DNA from: Enterobacterales bacterium
GTDB lineage: Bacteria; Pseudomonadota; Gammaproteobacteria; Enterobacterales; Enterobacteriaceae
NCBI GenBank assembly: GCA_015654745.1
Contig: JAATGH010000331.1
Location: 1 to 42,719 of the forward strand
DNA length: 42,719 nt
Direction of reading: 5' to 3'
Within the stretch, counting starts at the first letter, position 1; every line of letters starts with the position of its first letter. A program made the translations under genes and the position numbers. The notes beneath the pieces are model-generated. The model searched no databases. It was not told the DNA's origin and was given only the letters and a program-made list of their open reading frames with translations. Positions 8,269 to 17,846 of this stretch are shown here, in pieces.

Positions 8269-9714
8269 TTACCAAAGCCCCAGCACCTTCCACCAAAACG
8301 TGCCCAGGATCGACCAGATTAAGACATTGGTTAAGGTGACGATAAATCCGAGCTTCCACCATTCTCGTTGCCCGATATAACCGCCGGCGAAGAATATTGC
8401 CGCCGGCCCGGAAGAATAGTGCGTTATCGCTTGATACAACGATGAGCTGAACGCCAGTAACAGGCAGACCAACATGGGTGGCGCGCCGACGGCGATCCCT
8501 ACCGTGATAAACGCGGGATACATCACCAGCATATGGGGAATGCCGCCGGCAAAGAAGTAGGCGGAGAAAACATAAATACAGATTAATATGACTAAAACCG
8601 GGAATACCGGCATGCCCGACAAACTCACCTGTACCCAATCCGCGAAGACTTTAAAAAATCCCGATCGCGACAGGTTATCAGCCAGCCCATACATCCCGCC
8701 CAGCCATACCAACGTATCCCAGGCGCCGCTTTCTTCGGTGACGTCTTTCCACTTGATAACCTCGGCCAGCAGCATAAGACAGACGCCGGCCAGAGCAATC
8801 ACCGTCGCGCTGATTTTAGTCATTCCGCTGGTTGCCCATCCCAGTACGGTAAGGATCAAGATGGCACAGAGAATCTTTTCATGCAGCGACATTTTCCCCA
8901 TGGCCTTAAGGGATTGTCGCGCGATTTCTTTGGTCTCCGGGGTCTTTTGGGACTCGGGCGGGCAGATTTTATGAATAAAGTACGGGATAACCAATAAAGA
9001 CACCAGCGCGGGGGCAAACGCGGCCAATGCCCATATGCTCCAGGAAATTTCTATACCCGCGATCTTGGAGGCAAACGCGACGATCAGCAGATTCCCGGCT
9101 TGCCCGGTTAACGTAAGGCATGCGGCAATACTATCGACCTGGACCACGGTTTGAACTAAATAGGCGCCTAATTTTTTAGCCGTGCTGCCCGGTTTCGACC
9201 CGCTTACCTCAGCGACGCTGCGCACGATAGGAAACATGATCCCGCCACAGCGTGCGGTCGCCGAAGGCACGCAAAAGCTGATGATGACGTCGCTAATCGC
9301 CAAGGTATAACCCAGCTTTAAGGAACTGCTGCCAAACCGCTGTAACAGTGCATAGGCAATACGGTTGCCTAACCCCGTTTTGATCAATCCGCGGGAAAAT
9401 AAAAAGGCGGCCACGATCAACCACACCACATCGGCGCTGTAGCCGACCAGTACCCCTTTAACATCCAGAATACCAAAAATAGAGGCAACCGTTAACGATA
9501 CCAGCGTCACCACGCCCAGCGTGACGGGTTGCAGCATAAAGCCAAATGCGGTGGAAATAAACACCGCGAACAGATGCCAGTTTTGTGGAGTATAACCACT
9601 GGGGATAGGAATATTCCACACCACGGCGCCGACCAATACACAGATTATAATCCTAAGCCATTTGTACTGCATTTGAGATAACAGCTGTCTTTTTTGCAAA
9701 GCGAGACTACTCAT
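8269..9714 (-). CDS. DASS-family (SLC13-like) anion:sodium symporter
   Basis: This is a membrane protein of about 481 residues with 11-12 hydrophobic segments. It resembles the divalent anion:sodium symporter family (CitT/TtdT/YbhI type). Typical features are the SNP/SATAR-like substrate hairpins (ISFCVPSATARCGGIMFPI near residue 150 and the FAGGIPHML and ITHYSSGPAAIFF regions in the C-terminal half). Substrates in this family are di- and tricarboxylates and related acids. The ATG at 9714 has an AAAGG site; the longer frame to 9789 adds unlikely residues. It lies 108 bases downstream of the hydroxyacid dehydrogenase gene on the same strand, so the pair probably imports and oxidises a hydroxy- or sugar acid. 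Confidence 0.9.
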   Translation of the reverse strand: MSSLALQKRQLLSQMQYKWLRIIICVLVGAVVWNIPIPSGYTPQNWHLFAVFISTAFGFMLQPVTLGVVTLVSLTVASIFGILDVKGVLVGYSADVVWLIVAAFLFSRGLIKTGLGNRIAYALLQRFGSSSLKLGYTLAISDVIISFCVPSATARCGGIMFPIVRSVAEVSGSKPGSTAKKLGAYLVQTVVQVDSIAACLTLTGQAGNLLIVAFASKIAGIEISWSIWALAAFAPALVSLLVIPYFIHKICPPESQKTPETKEIARQSLKAMGKMSLHEKILCAILILTVLGWATSGMTKISATVIALAGVCLMLLAEVIKWKDVTEESGAWDTLVWLGGMYGLADNLSRSGFFKVFADWVQVSLSGMPVFPVLVILICIYVFSAYFFAGGIPHMLVMYPAFITVGIAVGAPPMLVCLLLAFSSSLYQAITHYSSGPAAIFFAGGYIGQREWWKLGFIVTLTNVLIWSILGTFWWKVLGLW

Positions 9715-9822
9715 AAGGGTACCTTTTATTAAAATAATATTTTTAAAAATAATCCCTCTCAAAATATAACAGCAGGCAGTCCACCCCATAAAGCTACTAT
9801 TATAATTTATTTTTTATTATTT

Positions 9823-10767
9823 TTATTTTACCGGCGTAAGCACTTCGCCCCTTTCAAAATATCCCTTGATATTATTAAGCGCAAGATTGGCCATATCGGT
9901 ACGGGTTTCATGCGTATTACTGGCTAAATGTGGAAACAGAACAACATTATCGAACTGGAATAATTCATCTGGTATGTTAGGCTCATCCTCAAATACATCC
10001 AGGCCAGCGCCTAATATTTCATTATTTTTTAACGCATTGATCAATGCGGAGGTATCGACAATAGATCCCCGGGCAACATTGACCAAAATGCCCTCTTTAC
10101 CTAATGCCGCTAATACTTCACTTCCCACCAGATGAAAAGTGTCCGCCCCGCCGGGTAAGGTCAACACCAGAAAATCACAAGATTCCGCCAGCGCGGTTAC
10201 GCTATCAAACCGTTTGAAACCTGCATCTTGCAGATAAGGGTCAAAGTAATGAATGGGCATATTGAACGCTTGGGCTCGTTTTGCCACCGCATGTCCAACG
10301 TGGCCTAAACCCGCAATGCCGCATATTTTGCCATGCATTCGGGATGACGCGGGAAAAGGCCCCTTGACCCAGGTGTTAGAGCGCGAAAACCGATCTGCTT
10401 CGCAATACCGGCGCGAGACGTTGAGCATAAGGGCTAATGCGGTATCCGCAACACATTCACTTAGCACCCTCGGTGTGTGCGTAACTATAATGCCCCGCTG
10501 TTTTGCCGCCGTAAGATCCACCGCATCCAAGCCCACCCCAAAAATGGAAATAATCTCCAGTGAGGGCAGCGCATTAATCATATGTGCGTCAATGCCAAGA
10601 TGCGATCGGGTAACGACCCCTTTGATGGAGATTGCGGTTTTACGCAGTAAATCGGCTTTATCATCTGCTAGCCAATAATTGTGAATTGTGAATAATTGTT
10701 CCAATTCAGCCAGCATTACCGGCGGTAGTGCCGAAATAACCATTACATTAATATCTTTAGTATTCAT
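9823..10767 (-). CDS. D-isomer-specific 2-hydroxyacid dehydrogenase
   Basis: This 314-residue NAD(P)-dependent oxidoreductase shows the family layout. A substrate domain is split around a Rossmann domain with GLGHVGHAVAKRA (GxGxxG, about residue 150). The catalytic Arg is in VNVARGSIVD, the Glu in VFEDEPNIP and the His in LFPHLASNT. It is closest to the GhrB/hydroxypyruvate-glyoxylate reductase type. The ATG at 10767 has GGGAG five bases upstream and is preferred to the TTG at 10779. It is the first gene of a probable operon with the DASS transporter and is divergent from the YhcH-SDR operon. Another member of the same family is encoded at 14298-15233, so the island has two paralogous reductases. 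Confidence 0.93.
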   Translation of the reverse strand: MNTKDINVMVISALPPVMLAELEQLFTIHNYWLADDKADLLRKTAISIKGVVTRSHLGIDAHMINALPSLEIISIFGVGLDAVDLTAAKQRGIIVTHTPRVLSECVADTALALMLNVSRRYCEADRFSRSNTWVKGPFPASSRMHGKICGIAGLGHVGHAVAKRAQAFNMPIHYFDPYLQDAGFKRFDSVTALAESCDFLVLTLPGGADTFHLVGSEVLAALGKEGILVNVARGSIVDTSALINALKNNEILGAGLDVFEDEPNIPDELFQFDNVVLFPHLASNTHETRTDMANLALNNIKGYFERGEVLTPVK

Positions 10768-11464
10768 ATTTTCTCCCAATTTTTATCATTTTTTATCAAA
10801 ATTAAACGTAAATTAAAATAAATTATCACAGCATTCATTTAGTAGGCTTGATATATTATTTTTTTGTTAAAAATCAATGACAAAGATAGTGATAAATTTA
10901 ATCATCGTCTCGTTATAGAACACGAAATGCGTATTTTATATTGAAAACACTATGAGGTTTTATATTCCTCACAACATTAGGCATAAGCTCAAATAAGATT
11001 TAAAAAATTGGTGCATAGGCCATCAATAAATTGATGATTGTCGCATAATTTTCAATATAATTTCGACAACACAAACATGGCAAACCAAACATCGACACTC
11101 ATCACAAAATTAAAAAAATCCATATATTGTTTTAATAAATTGATTATTTGTGCTGTTTAGTGGAAGCCAAGATAATGGCAATGACGCTCAGCATAAGTAT
11201 CGTCATATACCACCTGAGGGTAATGAGCTAACCTCGGGTGATTTTAGTGATATTAGTCACACTGATGATGTCATATGCCTAAATCATCTCCTGATTGAGA
11301 CGATAAACATAGGCTATTGCATAATAAACAACCCTGTATTTTGCTTTATACTGTATTCGAACCACCAACCTTTATCTCTATTCTGAACAACAGTAGTCAT
11401 CCGCCGATATTATTATTTAGCAAAAAAAACTTTGTGGCGATCTGGCTGTATGGAGAATTAAACT
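10768..11464. other. AT-rich divergent regulatory region
   Basis: This stretch of nearly 700 bases separates the dehydrogenase-DASS operon (minus) from the YhcH-SDR operon (plus). It is markedly AT-rich. I see no convincing gene in it; a 78-codon frame at 11150-11386 has no family resemblance or binding site. It contains the hairpin at 11211-11240 and presumably both promoters. Confidence 0.5.
11211..11240 (+). other. Terminator-like hairpin in the divergent region
   Basis: Arms CACCTGAGG (11211-11219) and CCTCGGGTG (11232-11240), eight of nine bases paired, enclose a 12-base loop and are followed by ATTTTAG. It could be a remnant terminator or an attenuator in a long leader. No gene ends just upstream. 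Confidence 0.35.
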
Positions 11465-11938
11465 ATGATTTTAAGTAATATCACTGATTGGCATCATGAA
11501 AAATCCGCATTTCATGAAGTATTTAATCAGGTTATCGATTATATCGCCACACAAGACTTAGCAGCGCTTGATGTTGGTAAGTACCAGATAATCCCTGATA
11601 AACTTTTCTTTATGATACAAAGCTACCCCACCATTGCGTTGGGCGAAAGCAAACCGGAATCCCATATACGCTATATTGATCTGCAGTATTTGCTGGCGGG
11701 TGAGGAAAATATCGGCTTTTCCAGAACCGATCAACAGGTTGAGGTTGTGGAAGATAAGTCGCAATCCAACGATATGCTCTATTACCAGATGAATACGCCG
11801 CAAAATGTGTTAACCCTAAAACCGGGAGATTTTTGCATTTTCTTTCCGAACGATATTCATCGTACCCGTGGCCAGGTCGGCGGACCGGTCACCATAAAAA
11901 AAGCGGTCTTCAAAATACACCTCGATTTATTGAAATAA
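11465..11938 (+). CDS. YhcH/YjgK/YiaL-family protein
   Basis: This 157-residue cupin-like protein matches the YhcH/YjgK/YiaL family: IPDKLFFMIQSY, HIRYIDLQYLLAGEENIGF and a C-terminal LKPGDFCIFFPNDIHRTRGQ with the metal-binding His. These small beta-barrel proteins occur in sugar and sugar-acid operons (sialic acid, L-lyxose/gulonate), where they are thought to act on sugar anomers or epimers; the reaction is not settled. It is the first gene of the plus-strand operon, 33 bases before the SDR gene. Confidence 0.88.
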   Translation: MILSNITDWHHEKSAFHEVFNQVIDYIATQDLAALDVGKYQIIPDKLFFMIQSYPTIALGESKPESHIRYIDLQYLLAGEENIGFSRTDQQVEVVEDKSQSNDMLYYQMNTPQNVLTLKPGDFCIFFPNDIHRTRGQVGGPVTIKKAVFKIHLDLLK

Positions 11939-11971
11939 TCGGATTGATACATCATTAAAAAGGTAAAATTT

Positions 11972-12748
11972 ATGACGGAATCTTCATTAGCAGCGCAGCA
12001 CGCCAAGATCGCCCTGGTGACAGGTGCGGGAAGCGGTATCGGCCGGGCCGTCGCGTTAGGATTGTTGCAGGACGGCTTCACCGTGGTGCTTGCCGGCCGC
12101 CGCATCGGGCCCCTCAATGACGTGGTACAAGCAGCGCAGGCGCAGGGTCAGCGTGCGTTGGCGGTCGCGACGGATGTACGCGATCCTGAAAGTGTCGAAG
12201 CCTTGTTTTCAATCATCAAGGCAAATTACGGTCGTCTGGACGTGGTATTTAATAATGCAGGCGTAAATGCCCCCGCCGTGCCGATGGACGAATTACCCCT
12301 GGAAAAATGGATCAACGTTATCGATACCAATGTTACGGGGGTGTTTCTTTGCGCTCGGGCGGCATTCGGCTTAATGAGACATCAAACTCCTCAAGGGGGA
12401 CGGATCATTAATAATGGTTCGATTTCCGCACACACGCCCCGGCCGTTCACTTCACCTTACACGGCCAGTAAACATGCCGTGCTGGGATTGACGAAAAGCA
12501 TTGCCCTGGATGGTCGGGCTTTTAATATTGTTTGTAGCCAGATTGATATTGGCAACGCCCTGACGGAGCTATCGGCAAGAATGACCCGAGGTGTATTGCA
12601 AGCGGATGGCCATACCGCGGCGGAACCGATGGTTGATGTCAAATACGTAGCGGATGCGGTACGTCATATTGCCGCCTTACCCCTCTCAACCAATATACTG
12701 ACTATGACGGTGATGGCCAGTAATATGCCGTTTGTCGGCCGGGGATGA
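11972..12748 (+). CDS. Short-chain dehydrogenase/reductase
   Basis: This 258-residue classical SDR has the cofactor loop [10 protein letters not shown] (about residue 17), NNAGVN (about 96), catalytic Ser in NNGSISAH and YTASK (Tyr/Lys about 168-172). ATG follows an AAGG site. Cofactor loop sequence and the Arg pair after the second strand (AGRRIG) favour NADP(H). In context with the sugar-acid transporters it probably oxidises or reduces a polyol or sugar acid. The substrate is unknown. Confidence 0.92.
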   Translation: MTESSLAAQHAKIALVTGAGSGIGRAVALGLLQDGFTVVLAGRRIGPLNDVVQAAQAQGQRALAVATDVRDPESVEALFSIIKANYGRLDVVFNNAGVNAPAVPMDELPLEKWINVIDTNVTGVFLCARAAFGLMRHQTPQGGRIINNGSISAHTPRPFTSPYTASKHAVLGLTKSIALDGRAFNIVCSQIDIGNALTELSARMTRGVLQADGHTAAEPMVDVKYVADAVRHIAALPLSTNILTMTVMASNMPFVGRG

Positions 12749-13316
12749 CGGCAATGGCCTGTTCTTAAAAAAACAGCGTTACCGTGCGACTTCAACGCCG
12801 AATTTCCGTAGCGACGTATGCCAATATTCACATGCCGCCGTCGTTCCGGGGTGACGTCGCGAGTCGTCAGCACCGCGGCAGTGCCGAGCAGCGCGATAAT
12901 CACGCCATAGCGCCAGCTTGGCGCGCCGTAGCGGGGCCAGCTTTCCTTTAGTCCATGTAAACCATTGCCCCGCGCCGATATTATCCAATATACGGATCGT
13001 CAACCGGGGCAGCCGGCGCGTCCATTTGCACACCTTCTTCACCGCGCACCATGGCTTCCAGCCAGGGTATCTGTCCTACCCGCGGGGAAAAGCCAACCCC
13101 ACCCCTTGCGCATGCAGAGAACTGCGATCCATTTCATATAAATCTTTATAATCACCTTATAGAATGTGTTCATATGAACACAACATAAACAATAGTTCAA
13201 CAACAGCAAGAGACAACGCGTTTGGCCCGCATGGTGAATGCGTGACGCAACTTGCCTTCGTATTAAATAGGCCCACTCACTCTTAGATAATCATTTCATG
13301 AGGCACCGACATCGTT
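12749..13316. other. Stretch with possible decayed coding remnant and operator palindrome
   Basis: This 568-base stretch lies between the SDR and the TIM-barrel gene. On the minus strand from about 13140 to 12780 there is GC-rich sequence that reads as protein-like segments in shifting frames (PWLEAMVRGEEG, then WPRYGAPSWRYGVIIALLG), separated by stops. This suggests a frameshifted dead gene of unknown family. The right part is AT-rich and holds the palindrome at 13165-13182. Confidence 0.3.
13165..13182. promoter_or_regulatory. Perfect 18-bp palindrome, candidate operator
   Basis: TGTGTTCATATGAACACA is self-complementary over all 18 bases and lies about 135 bases before the TIM-barrel gene. 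Related half-sites (GTTCATGTG, GTTCATATG) occur before the DhaKL kinase gene at 21543 and 21562. The SorC regulator at 24310 is the most likely local binder; this is inference. Confidence 0.5.
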
Positions 13317-14225
13317 ATGACCAATCAATTTTATCCAAGCGCGCATATCGCCGAGCTTTTTTTCCCCCTGAGCAATGATGAGAACGCGTTAATGGAGGTG
13401 GTACGGAAAATTGCCGATATAGGATATTATCGCGGTTTCGAAACGGGGATAATTCACCGGCCGAAAATAGCAAAAACCATTCGCGCCGTTGCGGAACAAA
13501 ATGATATGCATGTTACGCAGTGGCTGACGTTTGAGTTATTAAAAGATAATCTTAATCTCAGCAGCCTGGATAGCAATCTACGCGAACGCTCTATAAAACG
13601 CGCTTGTGAGCTCGTGCATCTGGCGGCGGAATGCGGTACAACAAAACTGTCATTGGTTAGCGGCAGCGATCCTGGCGATACGCTGCGCCAAGAAGCGAAG
13701 AATGGTTTTGGCGAAGCACTTATTCGCATCGGAGAGGTCGTCAGGCAATACCCGGGAATGCTGATACAGGTAGAGCCTCTCGATCGTTTCGCCCACAAGT
13801 GCCAGCTGATTGGCCCAACTGACGAAACCGTCGAGTGGATGAGACAGTTGCGTGTTGATTGTCCCCATCTCTACCTTGCCTGGGATAGCGCCCACGTCGC
13901 GCTCAATGAGGAGAATCTGGCGGATTCCCTCGCGCAGGCGGCAACGTTAATATCACAACTTCATTTAGCCAATGCAATTCTCGACCCGCGGGCGCAAGGC
14001 TATGGCGATTATCATATGAAATTCGGTGAGCCGGGTTTTCTCACGCCGGCCACGGCGGCGCATATCATCAAAACGGCTAACGCTCTGCCACTGCCGGGAG
14101 AGCTTGGCCCGATATCGATCGCCGTCGAAATGCGCACCACCGAGCATGATGATTTGTGGGACATTGAAAGACAATGCCGAGCATTTTTGCAGGGAGCGCT
14201 CGCCGCCGCGCAACTCGAGGATTAA
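13317..14225 (+). CDS. Xylose-isomerase-like TIM-barrel protein (sugar isomerase/epimerase/decarboxylase type)
   Basis: This 302-residue protein has the AP-endonuclease-2/xylose-isomerase-like TIM-barrel pattern. Four metal-ligand positions are visible in order: Glu in LIQVEPLDR (about 159), Asp in LYLAWDSAH (about 186), His in ISQLHLANA (about 212) and Glu in ISIAVEMRT (about 269). So it should be an active metal enzyme. Family members isomerise or epimerise keto-sugars or decarboxylate 3-oxo sugar acids. Given the sugar-acid transporters and the erythrulose-type enzymes nearby, a role in making a tetrulose or an isomerised acid is plausible but inferred. It ends just before a strong bidirectional terminator. 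Confidence 0.85.
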   Translation: MTNQFYPSAHIAELFFPLSNDENALMEVVRKIADIGYYRGFETGIIHRPKIAKTIRAVAEQNDMHVTQWLTFELLKDNLNLSSLDSNLRERSIKRACELVHLAAECGTTKLSLVSGSDPGDTLRQEAKNGFGEALIRIGEVVRQYPGMLIQVEPLDRFAHKCQLIGPTDETVEWMRQLRVDCPHLYLAWDSAHVALNEENLADSLAQAATLISQLHLANAILDPRAQGYGDYHMKFGEPGFLTPATAAHIIKTANALPLPGELGPISIAVEMRTTEHDDLWDIERQCRAFLQGALAAAQLED

Positions 14226-14244
14226 ACGCACGTCCTCGCGATAT

Positions 14245-14277
14245 AAACAAACGGGCTGTGAATTAGCCCGTTTGTTT
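14245..14277. terminator. Bidirectional rho-independent terminator
   Basis: Two perfectly paired 13-base arms (14245-14257 and 14265-14277) enclose a seven-base loop. The core is ACGGGCT/AGCCCGT, with A tracts on the left and T tracts on the right that serve both strands. It sits between the converging TIM-barrel gene and hydroxyacid dehydrogenase gene. Confidence 0.9.
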
Positions 14278-14297
14278 TGTCCGCAAGATAACGCCGA

Positions 14298-15233
14298 TTA
14301 TTTTGCCACCGGTGTAAGTAATGGCGCGTCAGCATAAAAAGCAGCGATATTATCTATTACCAACGTAGCCATTGCGGCTCGCGTCGCGCGCGTCGCGCTG
14401 CCAATATGCGGCGTTACCACAACATTATCGCGATTAAGCAGCTCACGGGACACGTGGGGCTCATCGGCAAAAACGTCTAAACCGGCTCCGGCAATGACAT
14501 TATGGATAAGCGCGTCAACCAGGGCATGCTCATCAACGATGCTACCTCGAGCGATATTAACGAGAACACCTTTATCACCCAACGCCGCCAGCACATCGCT
14601 GTTGATGAGCTTGGCACTGTCTGTTCCACCGCTGGCGCATACCATCAAGACATCACTGTTGCCGGCTAATTCGATCAGATCAGGATAATAGGTAAACCCG
14701 CTGTTTTCATTGGGATATTTATCGAAATAGGCAATCTGCATGGCAAATCCTGTTGCCCTGTTCGCGACGGCCTGGCCGATACGACCAAAACCGACAATAC
14801 CTAGCCGCGAGCCGCTGACCTTTCTCGTTTGCGGATAATTACCGGTTTGCCAGTCGCCACTTTCAATAAACTTCTGCGCGCCGACGAGTTGCCTGGACAC
14901 GGCAAGCATAAGCGCAATACCCAAATCGGCAACGTCATCGGTTAATATATTTGGCGTATTCGTGACCTGAATATTGCGCGCAAAAGCGGCGCGGGTATCC
15001 ACGCCATCATAACCTACGCCAAAAACCGCTATCAGCTTTAAGCGAGGTAATTGATTGATCAACGTGGCATCGACTTTCGATTCACCGCTAGCCAATATTA
15101 CCTCAATCTCTCCGGCGATGGCGTTTAACGCCTCGGCCCCCAATTTTTGATATTCATACACTGTATAATCGAGTGACAACCGCTCTGCCAGAATGTCAGG
15201 AACTTTGTCTACTCGTAGAATGGTTTTCGGCAT
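14298..15233 (-). CDS. D-isomer-specific 2-hydroxyacid dehydrogenase (second paralogue)
   Basis: This 311-residue protein carries GFGRIGQAVANRA (Rossmann loop, about 147), Arg in VNIARGSIVD (about 230), Glu in VFADEPHV and catalytic His in TPHIGSAT. It is of the same GhrB-like type as the 9823-10767 gene and shares its core blocks. The ATG at 15233 has an AGGA site seven to eight bases upstream; upstream in-frame sequence to 15461 is the antisense of the transporter gene's end and not part of it. It lies 55 bases after the MFS transporter on the same strand, mirroring the DASS-dehydrogenase pair. Probable role: NAD(P)H-linked interconversion of a 2-keto and a D-2-hydroxy (sugar) acid. Confidence 0.92.
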   Translation of the reverse strand: MPKTILRVDKVPDILAERLSLDYTVYEYQKLGAEALNAIAGEIEVILASGESKVDATLINQLPRLKLIAVFGVGYDGVDTRAAFARNIQVTNTPNILTDDVADLGIALMLAVSRQLVGAQKFIESGDWQTGNYPQTRKVSGSRLGIVGFGRIGQAVANRATGFAMQIAYFDKYPNENSGFTYYPDLIELAGNSDVLMVCASGGTDSAKLINSDVLAALGDKGVLVNIARGSIVDEHALVDALIHNVIAGAGLDVFADEPHVSRELLNRDNVVVTPHIGSATRATRAAMATLVIDNIAAFYADAPLLTPVAK

Positions 15234-15288
15234 ATTAACATCCTGATTATATAACATAGACATATAAAGCTGACTATATATCCTATGG

Positions 15289-16611
15289 TTATTTTTGGAA
15301 TGACAGCTGGCCGCCTTTAACCGGCAGTTTATTAAAATTGATACAGAGCGTTCCCAAGGTATAACAGCCAGCGCAAATGGCGAAGTACACCAACACGCTT
15401 TCGTAGCTGCCCGTGGCCTGCAAAATGACGCCCACAAGAATCGGCACCAGAATGCCGGCACAGCTATTTGCCATATTCATCAGTCCGCCAACCAGCCCCA
15501 CCCGATCTTTAGGGGCCAGAATGGCCGGGAAACTCCAATACAGGCTACCAAACATCATAAAAAACGCGGCAACGGATAACAACCCCACGGCAAATACCGG
15601 ATTGGTAATGGTCGATAAGGCATACAATGCAATTAAACCGACAATACCAGATAAAGATAATAAACTTTTCATTGCGATATTATGGCTCACACCTTTTTTA
15701 ACCAGAAAATCGACAAAGAATCCACTAAATAGACATCCCAATGTTCCCATAATAAAGATTAAAAACGTTGAATTGCCTATCGATGCCAGTTTCAAACCCT
15801 GGGCCTGCGCCAGATAACTTGGACCCCACGTGAGCAGCCCCCAGTACACCATGCCCCATGATGCGCGGCCCACCATGATGGCAATCATGGTCAGCCAGCT
15901 AATTCCCAGCCCTTTCGTCGGCGCGTCTTCATCCGCTTTAGCGGCATCAATACGGTTTCCCGCCGCGATATAGGCCACTTCTTTTTGATCGACTTTGGGA
16001 TGTTCTGCTGGCCGGTCGCGCAAGACTTTCCAGGCGACGAAACCTAATGCCATGGTAACAATACCGACAACAACAAAAGTGATGCGCCAGGAATCAAACA
16101 AGATGATGAGATGAGCGACAATGATGCCGCCAACGGCGACGCCCAGGGGACTGCCGGAATCCATAATAACCGCGCCACGTCCCCTTTCCGACTGGGTCAA
16201 CCAAGTGGAACTCAGTTTTGCGCCGCTAGGCGACACCGGGGCTTCCATTACACCCAGGCCGATTCGCGCGAGGATAAGCGACAACCCGCCGGTAGCCAGT
16301 CCGATTATCGCCTGGAAAAAGCCCCAGCCAAACAGTGCGCCGGTGATAACCTTCCGTGGGCCAAAACGGTCCAATAACCAGCCGCCAGGAACTTGTAATA
16401 ATGCGTATGACCAAAAAAAACTGCTCAGAATCAAACCCTGCATTGTCGGTGAAAGGTTAAATTCTTCTTTTATATAGGGCATGCCGATGGATAATGTGAT
16501 CCTATCCATCAGGTTTATTGCTAATAACAAAAACATCGTTGCAAAGATTACCCAGCGGAAATTGCTAATCTTTGGCACTTTTGTGGATGGACTAATTGTA
16601 GAGTCAGACAT
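15289..16611 (-). CDS. MFS transporter, anion:cation symporter (ACS) type
   Basis: This 440-residue transporter has 12 predicted membrane segments. The opening resembles the hexuronate/galactonate/glucarate symporters: NLMDRITLSIGMPYIKEEFNLSP, then the loop motif GGWLLDRFGPRKV (D-R-x-G-x-R/K) after helix 2, and GEAPVSPSGAKLSS-like residues in helix 4. The ACS family imports sugar acids with protons. The start has a GAAGG site. It is followed by the second hydroxyacid dehydrogenase and preceded, 275 bases away, by the second TIM-barrel gene on the same strand. A sugar-acid substrate is likely; which one is unknown. Confidence 0.92.
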   Translation of the reverse strand: MSDSTISPSTKVPKISNFRWVIFATMFLLLAINLMDRITLSIGMPYIKEEFNLSPTMQGLILSSFFWSYALLQVPGGWLLDRFGPRKVITGALFGWGFFQAIIGLATGGLSLILARIGLGVMEAPVSPSGAKLSSTWLTQSERGRGAVIMDSGSPLGVAVGGIIVAHLIILFDSWRITFVVVGIVTMALGFVAWKVLRDRPAEHPKVDQKEVAYIAAGNRIDAAKADEDAPTKGLGISWLTMIAIMVGRASWGMVYWGLLTWGPSYLAQAQGLKLASIGNSTFLIFIMGTLGCLFSGFFVDFLVKKGVSHNIAMKSLLSLSGIVGLIALYALSTITNPVFAVGLLSVAAFFMMFGSLYWSFPAILAPKDRVGLVGGLMNMANSCAGILVPILVGVILQATGSYESVLVYFAICAGCYTLGTLCINFNKLPVKGGQLSFQK

Positions 16612-16897
16612 AATTAACCTTCATTTAAATAAAGATCGTTAGTTGAGAATAAAATGTAATTAACGAATTAAGCTTAAGTACTATATGAACGTTAGTTGTT
16701 TTTTTTTAATTTTTTGAACAAAAGAACAGTATATGATCCTTTGATACAACCATAGAACCATAACAGATTATTTTCATATGCGACCCCAATAACAGATTAA
16801 GGAGAATAAAAAATGACACATGATTATCGTTACCCAGCCGAGAAGAAAAGTTAATTTTATGTAATAACCACCACATAAAAACCGTCGATTCCCCCAA

Positions 16898-17743
16898 TCA
16901 AATAGAATAACCTAGCCACTTTTCCAACGTTTCACGGGACTGGACCAGGACGTCAAGACTGATCGCGGGATCCACGGGTGAACCCGCACGCACCGGATAG
17001 CTGTCGCGTTGACGATGCATCCGTAGTGGGATTTCCAGACTACAGGGTATTGCTCTGGCCGACAGCGCTTCCAGCATGGGAATATAATCAAGTTCCCCTT
17101 GGCCAATCGGGGTGAAATAGATTTCCCCGTCCCGATGTACAATGTCTTTCAGATGGCAATGGCGCGCTCCGGGCAGCATGGCCATAGCCTCTTCAATCGC
17201 ACGTTTATCCGGGCAAAGCGAAACAATATTTCCGGCATCCACATTGAAAGCCACCGCCTGGCTACCTATCTCTTCGAGCAACGCGAACCCCTCATCAGCC
17301 AGACTGAACACGTCATAATTCGGATCGCCGCCATTCTCAAGACAAATCACGCAATTGTGGTCGCTGGCGATAGCGGCCAGTTCGCGTAAGTTCGCCACGA
17401 TACGTTCTCGATCCGCGCGTCGTCCCACGCACACGTTGATCCACGTAGCGCCAATCATATTGGCGAAGCGGATGCGCTGAGTGAACTGAGGGATAGTATC
17501 CTGGGTTCCCATATTCATCGTTGCGCCCACTGAATGAGTGCGTAGTTGGTGTTTTTCCAATAACCCTTGGATATGGCGCGCATTATTTTCGCTAAACAGC
17601 TCAGGGGATAAATCCCCGACATAGCCCTGGTTATAAGCCAGCTCCACGTAACGAAACCCGGCCGCGCGGATCGTACTGAATGCCACTTCCGTGTCCAGGC
17701 CATCGAACATGGCGGTATTCACACCGATAACAAGCTTATTCAT
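16898..17743 (-). CDS. Xylose-isomerase-like TIM-barrel protein (second, sugar isomerase/decarboxylase type)
   Basis: This 281-residue protein shows the AP2Ec/xylose-isomerase-like pattern. Metal ligands are Glu in CVICLENGGDPN (about 156), Asp in VAFNVDAGN (about 189), His in RHCHLKDI (about 217) and Glu in PCSLEIPLR (about 247). The start has GGAGG seven bases upstream. It belongs to the fold that includes hydroxypyruvate isomerase, tagatose/erythrulose-related epimerases and 3-oxo-isoapionate decarboxylase. It lies 103 bases downstream of transketolase on the same strand, so it is probably co-expressed with rpiB-tal-tkt. The precise reaction cannot be told. Confidence 0.86.
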   Translation of the reverse strand: MNKLVIGVNTAMFDGLDTEVAFSTIRAAGFRYVELAYNQGYVGDLSPELFSENNARHIQGLLEKHQLRTHSVGATMNMGTQDTIPQFTQRIRFANMIGATWINVCVGRRADRERIVANLRELAAIASDHNCVICLENGGDPNYDVFSLADEGFALLEEIGSQAVAFNVDAGNIVSLCPDKRAIEEAMAMLPGARHCHLKDIVHRDGEIYFTPIGQGELDYIPMLEALSARAIPCSLEIPLRMHRQRDSYPVRAGSPVDPAISLDVLVQSRETLEKWLGYSI

Positions 17744-17846
17744 GCTGATTCCTCCACTACCTTATATTGCCGCCAGCTTTTCATGGCGCTGACAGCGTTT
17801 ATAGAATATTTGACCCCTGGTATTTCTACGTCCAGACGCGCCAACA

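Noticed and set aside
11150-11386. 78-codon plus-strand frame in the divergent AT-rich region
   Set aside because: No ribosome binding site, no family resemblance, and it spans a hairpin; likely chance.
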